From: Verrucomicrobiota bacterium
GTDB lineage: Bacteria > Verrucomicrobiota > Verrucomicrobiia > Limisphaerales > UBA9464
Assembly: GCA_026397675.1 (NCBI GenBank)
Contig: JAPLUH010000411.1
Coordinates: 1-6,010 of the forward strand
Length of the DNA: 6,010 bases
Direction: 5' to 3'
Program-made: the position numbers and the translations under genes
Notes under the pieces: model-generated
Told to the model about the DNA's origin: nothing
Databases searched by the model: none
Seen by the model: only the letters and a program-made list of their open reading frames with translations
Part shown: positions 1 to 5,445 of the stretch, in pieces
Layout of the letters: each line of letters begins with the position of its first letter
How positions within the stretch are numbered: the first letter of the stretch is position 1

Positions 1-102
1 AACATGGCCTGCGAGAGGATGCTGGGTCGTCAAGGCATCTACGACTGGAAGGCTGCCGGGGCAGCCAGAAAACCCAACCTCAATCAAGCACCTCCAAGGT
101 AA
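1..102 (+). CDS. C-terminal tail of an unidentified protein (5' end outside window)
   Basis: Reading frame 1 is open from the left edge to a TAA at 100-102 and encodes 33 residues. The stretch around residues 3-17 (ACERMLGRQGIYDW) has the composition of a real protein, with a basic, proline-containing tail after it. The other two plus frames over the same bases are also open, but read as arginine-, serine- and proline-rich text of the kind shadow frames give. No family can be named from so short a tail. It would lie upstream of the 280-1278 gene on the same strand with a gap of about 180 bases, so the two are not tightly coupled. It could still be a chance open frame. Confidence 0.4.
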   Translation, partial: NMACERMLGRQGIYDWKAAGAARKPNLNQAPPR

Positions 103-137
103 GGCGATTTCTCCGAAAGCACCACGCCCGCAGACAC

Positions 138-158
138 GGACCGCGGGGAGATCGGTCC
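138..158 (+). terminator. hairpin downstream of the 1-102 frame, possible terminator
   Basis: GGACCG at 138-143 pairs perfectly with CGGTCC at 153-158 around a 9-base loop, 36 bases after the TAA at 100-102. No T-run follows, so it is not a canonical intrinsic terminator. It could be a chance hairpin in GC-rich DNA. Confidence 0.2.
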
Positions 159-221
159 CTATCTCGGAAGTCATTGGGCGAAATCCGGGGAGGGGCAGAA
201 ACCAACTGTCTGTGACGGAGT

Positions 222-288
222 AAAAACCAATGAAAACTGCCGGTTAAAAGACGCGGAAGATAGCGAGGAGTCCTGTCCCTTGGTTTTT
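222..288. repeat. 9-bp inverted repeat, arms 222-230 and 280-288
   Basis: AAAAACCAA at 222-230 is the exact reverse complement of TTGGTTTTT at 280-288, with 49 bases between. The right arm begins on the TTG proposed as start codon of the 332-residue protein, and the GAGGAG ribosome-binding-like sequence lies between the arms. In RNA the stem is AT-rich and the loop long, so stability would be modest. It might be a weak terminator with a T-run, a site binding a dimeric regulator, or chance. Confidence 0.3.
265..270 (+). promoter_or_regulatory. Shine-Dalgarno-like GAGGAG supporting the TTG start at 280
   Basis: GAGGAG ends 9 bases before the TTG at 280, an ideal spacing for a ribosome-binding site. 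No comparable purine-rich motif lies at a good distance before the in-frame ATG at 358 (an AGGG directly touches it) or the in-frame TTG at 403. This is the main argument for the longest version of the downstream gene. Confidence 0.45.
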
Positions 289-1278
289 TGGCGGAACCCC
301 ACTGGGTGCCCCATTGCGCCACTTGCCTTGTGCCGATGGGTGTGGACTCTCTCAGGGATGTCCCCCTTTCAGTGGCCCCAGCAGCCGAACCAACTGTACC
401 CTTTGAGGTGGCTACGCGTCTCAGTCGTCCTGTTCGTGCTGATGTCCTTGGGCCGGGCCGACTCGCTGACGCTGCGATTCAAGGCGCCGCATTGGCTGTA
501 CATCGAGGGCGATCACTTGCCGGGCAAATCCATCGAGGTGAACTACCTGGAGGCCTATTGCCGGGCCGGATCCACCGAGGCGGATTGGGTGAAGCACACG
601 GTCATCCCGCACCGGGCCGAATTAATTAGCCTGAGCGCCGATCGAAAAACTCTGAAACTCCGAGACACTTTGGCAGACGGGGTGGTTGTCGATCACACCA
701 TCCGCGCGGGGAGCGATGATGTGGACTTCCGCCTGATAGCCCACAACCCCGGTCCGAAACGCTCCGAGGCCCACTGGGCGCAAGCCTGCGTGCGGTTAGG
801 GAATTTCACCGGCTTTCCGGCCTCCAGCACGAATCTCGACGACTACCTGCCTCAGTGTTTCCTGATCTTGAGCAACCGGGTCACGCGTTTCCCCGAAATC
901 CAGCCGTGGGTCAAAGCCGCGCGGTATGTTCCTGGGCAAACCTGGTGTCCCCTCCATGTGCCCCGCACGGACGTGAACCCTCGGCCCTTAAGCCCGGTGG
1001 TGCCTGATGACGGACTGATCGGGGCCTTCAGCGTCGACGGCCAATGGATCTTCGCCACGGCCTGGGAGCCTTATCAGGAACTCTTCCAAGGGGTCATTCG
1101 CTGCCTGCACTCGGATTTACGTCTCGGAGGCCTGCAACCCGGTGAAACCAAACAAATCCGTGGCCGCATCTACCTGATGAAGGCCGATCCTCAGGCACTA
1201 CGAGACCGCTATGCCCACGATTTCCCGGAACACCGCCCTTCCCGGATCCTCCACAAGGCGGCCTCGACCCCGAAGTGA
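280..1278 (+). CDS. uncharacterised, probably secreted protein (332 aa from the TTG start)
   Basis: I do not recognise a named family. Counting from TTG 280, residues 47-57 form a hydrophobic core (VSVVLFVLMSL) preceded by arginines 43 and 46 and followed by GRA then DS, a plausible signal peptide with cleavage after Ala60. The mature part is rich in alternating hydrophobic and polar residues, suggesting a beta-sandwich, with five cysteines and a conserved-looking block at residues 248-300 (VDGQWIFATAWEP, ELFQG, LQPGETKQIRGRIYLM). That composition recalls galactose-mutarotase-like or other carbohydrate-associated sandwich folds, but this is only a guess. The start is uncertain: TTG 280 has a good Shine-Dalgarno; ATG 358 has none; TTG 403 would give a textbook signal peptide of about 19 residues. 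The gene converges on the tricorn protease gene and appears to stand alone. Confidence 0.75.
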   Translation: MVFWRNPTGCPIAPLALCRWVWTLSGMSPFQWPQQPNQLYPLRWLRVSVVLFVLMSLGRADSLTLRFKAPHWLYIEGDHLPGKSIEVNYLEAYCRAGSTEADWVKHTVIPHRAELISLSADRKTLKLRDTLADGVVVDHTIRAGSDDVDFRLIAHNPGPKRSEAHWAQACVRLGNFTGFPASSTNLDDYLPQCFLILSNRVTRFPEIQPWVKAARYVPGQTWCPLHVPRTDVNPRPLSPVVPDDGLIGAFSVDGQWIFATAWEPYQELFQGVIRCLHSDLRLGGLQPGETKQIRGRIYLMKADPQALRDRYAHDFPEHRPSRILHKAASTPK

Positions 1279-1435
1279 TCGACTGCGGGGCCCCATTCAG
1301 TCTCCCGCTGAGAAACCCATCGAATCCCGAATCACCGCGCCGGAAGGCAGAAGCTGAGGCCTCCCGGCACGCGGACTCCGTGGGCCATTGGCCACTGCCC
1401 CGCCCGCCGCAGAAAACAAGCCTCCGATTCGGACT

Positions 1436-1461
1436 GGGGGCAAAGCCATTTTGGCGCCCCC
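1436..1461. terminator. strong GC-rich hairpin between converging genes, possible bidirectional terminator
   Basis: GGGGGC at 1436-1441 pairs with GCCCCC at 1456-1461, and GCC at 1445-1447 pairs with GGC at 1453-1455 around the loop ATTTT. Only the bases AAA at 1442-1444 are bulged. This gives nine base pairs, eight or more of them G-C. It lies 17 bases past the stop of the minus-strand tricorn gene and about 157 bases past the stop of the plus-strand gene. Neither side carries a T-run, so it would act as a pause or RNA 3'-end protecting stem rather than a classical intrinsic terminator. A weaker bulged hairpin (GTG-GCC with GGC-CAC) lies at 1380-1395. Confidence 0.4.
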
Positions 1462-1477
1462 CCGGAGATCCCGCCCC

Positions 1478-4400
1478 TCACTTCGATTTATTAGGATAGG
1501 CGGGCGGTTGCGGGATCTTCACCGGCTTGGCTGCCATCGCCTTCTTCAGCTCGTCGATGGCGCGGTTGAGTTGGTCGTCAATACCCGAAAACTCGCGGGT
1601 GGGATCATTGTCCACTTCGATATCCGGCTCCACTCCGGTGCCTTCCATAATCCATTCCTTGGCCTCGAGGTCGAAGCGACTGAACTCGGGCCGGTTCAGA
1701 ATGCCTCCATCCAGCAGCGGTAGGCTCCCGCGGATCCCCACCACCCCGCCCCAGGAGCGCTGACCGATGATCGGCCCCAGGCGATGCTTGCGGAAGCGGT
1801 AGCCGACAATGTCGCCATCGCTAGCGCTGTGCTGGTCGATGAGCAGCACCTTGGGCCCCAACACCTGACCGCTCGGATCCACGTTCACCGCACCGTTGCG
1901 CGCGACCGTCCACATCGCCGGTTCACGCCGCAGGCGCTCAATGATCATCGGCGAGACATTCCCGCCGCCATTGCCCCGGCAATCGACCACCAGCGCATCT
2001 TTGTGGAGCTGTGGGTAGTAGAACTTAGTGAACTCATTGAGTCCCGGAACCCCCATGTCCGGAATATGCACATAGCCAATCTTGCCCCCGCTGGCCTTGT
2101 CCACCTTCTCGATGTTGCTCAAGACCCATTCGAGATAATACAGCGGCTGCTCGTCGGCCGTAGGAATGACCGTCTGGTCGCGGGCTCCGTCTTCTTGGGG
2201 TTCGCGATTGACCCGCAGAACCACCGGCTTGCCGGCTGTACCCACCAGTGCCGAGTAGAGGTCGGTCATGCCCCGGGTGGTCTTACCTTGGACGGCCACG
2301 ATGTAGTCGCCCGGCCGGATCGCGACCCCAATTTCAGTCAACGGACTGCGGTACTTCGGGTCCCAATTCTGTCCTCGAAGAATGCGCTCGATGCGGAAAT
2401 ATCCACTGGCATCGGGCCGGATGACCGCCCCGAGTAGGCCCAGGGAAATTCGCTCCGGCTTGGGCAAATCGCCGCCGCCCACATAGGCGTGTCCGATGTT
2501 CAACTCGCCGATCATCTCCCCGATAATGAAGGTGAGGTCGGCCCGATGCTGCACATGTGCCAGCAAGGGCTCATAACGGCGGCGCATGCCCGCCCAGTCC
2601 ACGCCGTGCAGCTTCGGATCGAAGAGGAAATCCCGCATCTGGCGCCAGCACTCGTTGTAAATCTGGTTCCATTCCGCACGGCGATCCAGACGCACCTTCA
2701 GATCGGTCAAACTCAGCTTGCGGTCGGCGAGGTCGAGCTTAGCAGAAGGAAGATCCAAAATCGCCAGTTCCGAGCCCACCTTGACCAGCATCTTCTTGCG
2801 ATCGGCCGAGACCCGGAAGCCGGCCGCCTCACCCAACTCCGTTTCCTTTTCCTTCTCGAGGTCGAAGAGGTGGAGCTTGCCCTTCTTGAGATAAAACAGC
2901 GTGTCGCCCACCGAGGTCAGCGATCCATAATTCGAGGCTGGAGGCGGCAGCACGGTGATGCGCTGGGTCAACCCCTCGACGTCCACGCTCACCACCACCT
3001 TGGAAGGCTTGGCGGCCTTGGCACCATCACCGTCCTTGTCCTTATCTTTGTCCGATACCGCTTTGGCCTCAGCGCCACTGATCGCCGCCTTGTCGTCGCG
3101 CGGTTTCACCTCGTCGGACTTCGGCGCCATGGGTGACTTCGTGGCAGCGGCTAATGTGACCAGGTAGATCCGCTCCATGTCGCTGTAAGTGTGATTCCAC
3201 TCCGTCTGACCGTAGGTAGGATTGAAGGAGCGCTCTGAAACGAAGAAGAGGTACTTGCCGTCACTGCTGAATTCCGGCGAACCCACATCAAACCACCCAT
3301 CGGTGACTTGGACCTGATTTTTCTGCGCCAGCCCGTAGAGGTAGATGTTCGCGAATCGGCGCACCTCCGGCTGCGTGTAGGCCAACCACTGGCTGTCCGG
3401 CGACCAGACGAAGTCGCGGATTTCGAAGGCGTCGGATTGAGCCACCGGAGTCACTTGCTTCGACTCCACCTCCACGAATTGAAGGCGGTTGAGCTTGTCG
3501 GTCCAGGCGATGCGTTTGGAATCCGGAGACCAGGCGATCTCGTACTTGTAGGTGTCGGCCCCAGAGGTCAGCGCCCGCGGTTCACCCGATCCCTCTTGCG
3601 GGCGGATCCAAACCTCATCCCCGCCACTTTGGTCACTGACATAGGCGATCCATTTGCCGTCTGGAGACCACACCGCATTGCGCTCATGCACCCCAGGCGA
3701 TTGCGTCAAGTTGCGGGTGGCCCCGTTCTTGGCCGGTACCGTGAACACGTCCCCTCGCGCACCGATCAGCCCACGAGCACCGTCCGGGGCAATTTCATAA
3801 GTAGTGATCTCCTTGCTGACATCACGCAAACCACCGCGGCCAATCGCCATGTCTTCATGGATTTCCACCGGAATCCGCACCGCTTTCTCTGTCTGAAAAT
3901 CCAAACGGTACAAATACCCGCCATTCTCGAAAACAATTCCTGTGTCACCCATCGAGGGGAACTTGACGGCGAATTCCGTGAACTCGGTCAGTCGGCGGGG
4001 CTTCCGGGTTTTCATGTCCATCACATAGAGGTTGGCCTGATGGGACTCCTCGCGTTCCGAGACGAAGTACATCTGATCTCCGTGCCACATGGGGAAGATG
4101 TCTTGAGCGGGATCGGTGGTCAGCCGGGTGGTCTGACCCGTCCCAAAATCGTGCAACCAAATTTCATCGGCCTGGCCGCCGCGGTAGCGTTTCCAGGTGC
4201 GAAACTCGCGAAAGACCCGGTTGTAGGCCATCTGCCGGCCATCCGGCGAGAAACTGCACCAACCGCCACGGGGCACCGGCAACGTCTCCGGAACGCCGCC
4301 CGAGAGGCGGGCCAAGGTGAGTTCACCTTTGAACGGGTTCCAATGGTTCCGGCGCGAACGGTACACCACCGTCTCATTGTCCTTCCAGGCCATGACAATG

Positions 4401-4771
4401 TTGTTAGGCCCCATCCGGTCCGAAACATCGTCCCGTTCCAAGGTCGCGGTATGGGTAAGCCTTCGGGGCTCGCCCCCCTCGGAAGGCATCACATAAACCT
4501 CGGTGTTGCCGTCATATTGACCGGTGAAGGCCAGCGTTTTGCCGTCGGGTGAGAAGCGGGCGAACATCTCAAACCCCTTCGGGTCGGAGGTCAGGCGCCG
4601 CGCGACGCCTCCTTGAACCGAGACGGTGTACAAATCACCAGCATAGGTGAACACCACCCGATTTCCGTTCAGGGAGGGAAACCGCAACAACCGAGCCTCT
4701 TCGGCCTGCAACGCCAGTGCGGCGATACCCCCCAACAGCCATGGACTGATCCAAGAGAAAAATCCTCGCAT
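1478..4771 (-). CDS. tricorn protease homologue, exported S41-family peptidase with propellers and PDZ
   Basis: This is a full-length (1097 aa) serine peptidase of the tricorn type, which trims oligopeptides. A signal peptide is visible (hydrophobic residues 11-21, probable cleavage after Ala23), so it probably acts outside the cytoplasm. Next comes a TolB/WD40-like beta-propeller region to about residue 540, with FSPDG or WSPDG/WSPDS motifs at 73, 174, 368, 414 and 456 and FSSDG at 501. A charged linker follows at 544-591, then more beta structure to about 690. The catalytic core has a C1 helical part (about 696-768) with His761, a PDZ domain (about 776-856), and a C2 part with the RGNGGGN loop (932-938), Ser984 in ASDGD, and Glu1043 in MEGTGVEPDIEV. 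Spacing of His, Ser and Glu (223 and 59 residues) closely matches archaeal tricorn His746, Ser965 and Glu1023. Asp985 matches the tricorn residue favouring basic P1 side chains. The ATG is 86 bases after the ATPase stop; the best Shine-Dalgarno-like motif is rather distant. Confidence 0.93.
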   Translation of the reverse strand: MRGFFSWISPWLLGGIAALALQAEEARLLRFPSLNGNRVVFTYAGDLYTVSVQGGVARRLTSDPKGFEMFARFSPDGKTLAFTGQYDGNTEVYVMPSEGGEPRRLTHTATLERDDVSDRMGPNNIVMAWKDNETVVYRSRRNHWNPFKGELTLARLSGGVPETLPVPRGGWCSFSPDGRQMAYNRVFREFRTWKRYRGGQADEIWLHDFGTGQTTRLTTDPAQDIFPMWHGDQMYFVSEREESHQANLYVMDMKTRKPRRLTEFTEFAVKFPSMGDTGIVFENGGYLYRLDFQTEKAVRIPVEIHEDMAIGRGGLRDVSKEITTYEIAPDGARGLIGARGDVFTVPAKNGATRNLTQSPGVHERNAVWSPDGKWIAYVSDQSGGDEVWIRPQEGSGEPRALTSGADTYKYEIAWSPDSKRIAWTDKLNRLQFVEVESKQVTPVAQSDAFEIRDFVWSPDSQWLAYTQPEVRRFANIYLYGLAQKNQVQVTDGWFDVGSPEFSSDGKYLFFVSERSFNPTYGQTEWNHTYSDMERIYLVTLAAATKSPMAPKSDEVKPRDDKAAISGAEAKAVSDKDKDKDGDGAKAAKPSKVVVSVDVEGLTQRITVLPPPASNYGSLTSVGDTLFYLKKGKLHLFDLEKEKETELGEAAGFRVSADRKKMLVKVGSELAILDLPSAKLDLADRKLSLTDLKVRLDRRAEWNQIYNECWRQMRDFLFDPKLHGVDWAGMRRRYEPLLAHVQHRADLTFIIGEMIGELNIGHAYVGGGDLPKPERISLGLLGAVIRPDASGYFRIERILRGQNWDPKYRSPLTEIGVAIRPGDYIVAVQGKTTRGMTDLYSALVGTAGKPVVLRVNREPQEDGARDQTVIPTADEQPLYYLEWVLSNIEKVDKASGGKIGYVHIPDMGVPGLNEFTKFYYPQLHKDALVVDCRGNGGGNVSPMIIERLRREPAMWTVARNGAVNVDPSGQVLGPKVLLIDQHSASDGDIVGYRFRKHRLGPIIGQRSWGGVVGIRGSLPLLDGGILNRPEFSRFDLEAKEWIMEGTGVEPDIEVDNDPTREFSGIDDQLNRAIDELKKAMAAKPVKIPQPPAYPNKSK

Positions 4772-4857
4772 GGACCCATGCTATCCACCTGTTCGAACCG
4801 GAGCCAGTGGTGACTCACTCCGTGAGACGAGTGAGGCCGGAAAATCGGACCAACCGT
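4772..4857 (-). other. short gap before the tricorn gene, with leader and small inverted repeats
   Basis: Eighty-six bases separate the ATPase stop from the tricorn ATG. On the minus strand an AGGTGG (plus-strand 4785-4790) lies 13 bases before the ATG, a long spacing for a ribosome-binding site. GTTCGAAC at 4791-4798 is a perfect palindrome. CTCACT at 4814-4819 pairs with AGTGAG at 4830-4835, while CTCAC at 4814-4818 can instead pair with GTGAG at 4822-4826, giving two mutually exclusive small hairpins. I see no convincing promoter boxes and no T-run. The gap is compatible with read-through from the ABC genes or with a separate promoter. Confidence 0.3.
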
Positions 4858-5445
4858 TCAATCCCGAGTAAAATCAGCGGAAAGAAAACGACAGAGCAAC
4901 GGATCCTGCGAAGCACGGATTACTTCCGGCGTGCCCACGGCCACGATCCGCCCTTCGCTGAGGAAGGCGATACGGTTGGCGATGCCGAAAGCGAGGTCTC
5001 GATCATGGGTCACCACCAGCGTAGTGGCTCGGGTCACGGCATTGGCTCGCACCATTTCCCGTCCGACCGTCACTGCGACGAGCGGATCCAATTCACTGGT
5101 TGGCTCATCGTAGAGAACAACCTGCGGTTCCATGACCAATGCCCGAGCAATGGCTACCCGTTTCTTCATACCGCCCGAAAGTTCCGACGGATACTTCAGG
5201 GAATCCTTCGGCCCCAGGTGCACCAACGCCAGTTTCTCTTGGACGATTCGTTCAATCTCTACCGCGGGTTTCAGTCGATGTTCCGACAGATAAAGGCCGA
5301 CATTTTCACCCACCGTGAGCGAGTTGAGCAAACCTCCGCTCTGGAACACCATCGCCAAACGGAACCGATCACGGATGCCTTCGTCTTCGATGCGCGTCTC
5401 GTTGAGATGAATCTCGCCGGAGTCGGCCGTCTCAAGACCGATAAG
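4858..5445 (-). CDS. mlaF: MlaF-type ABC transporter ATPase, 5' end and Walker A missing
   Basis: MlaF is the ATPase of the MlaFE(D)B phospholipid transporter at the inner membrane; it powers lipid transfer between the membranes. The conserved frame starts at 5445 with LIGLETADSGEI, the segment that normally follows Walker A, and continues for 195 residues. Visible motifs are the Q-loop in VFQSGGLL (Gln codon 5341-5343), the signature LSGGM (5167-5181), Walker B VVLYDE (5104-5121), the D-loop SELD where SGLD is usual, and the H-loop histidine in VVTHD (5005-5007). About 50 N-terminal residues with the GxSGxGKST loop are absent, replaced by a trinucleotide repeat. The frame stays open upstream to about 5580 but has no ATG, GTG or TTG there; the first usable start is TTG 5358, inside the domain and just before the Q-loop. 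As written the product could not bind ATP normally. It is a pseudogene if the sequence is right, or a damaged copy through an assembly error. Confidence 0.85.
   Translation of the reverse strand, partial: LIGLETADSGEIHLNETRIEDEGIRDRFRLAMVFQSGGLLNSLTVGENVGLYLSEHRLKPAVEIERIVQEKLALVHLGPKDSLKYPSELSGGMKKRVAIARALVMEPQVVLYDEPTSELDPLVAVTVGREMVRANAVTRATTLVVTHDRDLAFGIANRIAFLSEGRIVAVGTPEVIRASQDPLLCRFLSADFTRD

Noticed and set aside
80..322. Minus-strand frame of 80 codons near the left edge
   Set aside because: It is arginine-rich with no motif and spans the intergenic stretch and the start of the plus-strand gene; nothing supports it beyond being open.
1287..1294. GGGGCCCC palindrome just after the plus-strand gene
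   Set aside because: It has no loop, so it cannot form a hairpin by itself, and an eight-base palindrome is unremarkable in GC-rich DNA.
1275..1499. Small plus-strand frame starting at GTG 1275 and overlapping the stop of the secreted-protein gene
   Set aside because: The overlapping stop/start looks like translational coupling, but the 74 residues are proline- and arginine-rich, show no motif, and run into the tricorn 3' end; no separate ribosome-binding site is evident.
1784..3136. Two plus-strand frames of over 200 codons (1784-2437 and 2489-3136)
   Set aside because: Both are antisense to the catalytic core and linker of the tricorn gene, which has intact active-site motifs on the minus strand.
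3308..4552. Long open frame (414 codons) on the plus strand
   Set aside because: It lies wholly antisense to the tricorn gene. Its translation is histidine-, arginine- and proline-rich without recognisable domains, as expected for a shadow of a GC-rich gene whose minus-strand frame has clear motifs.
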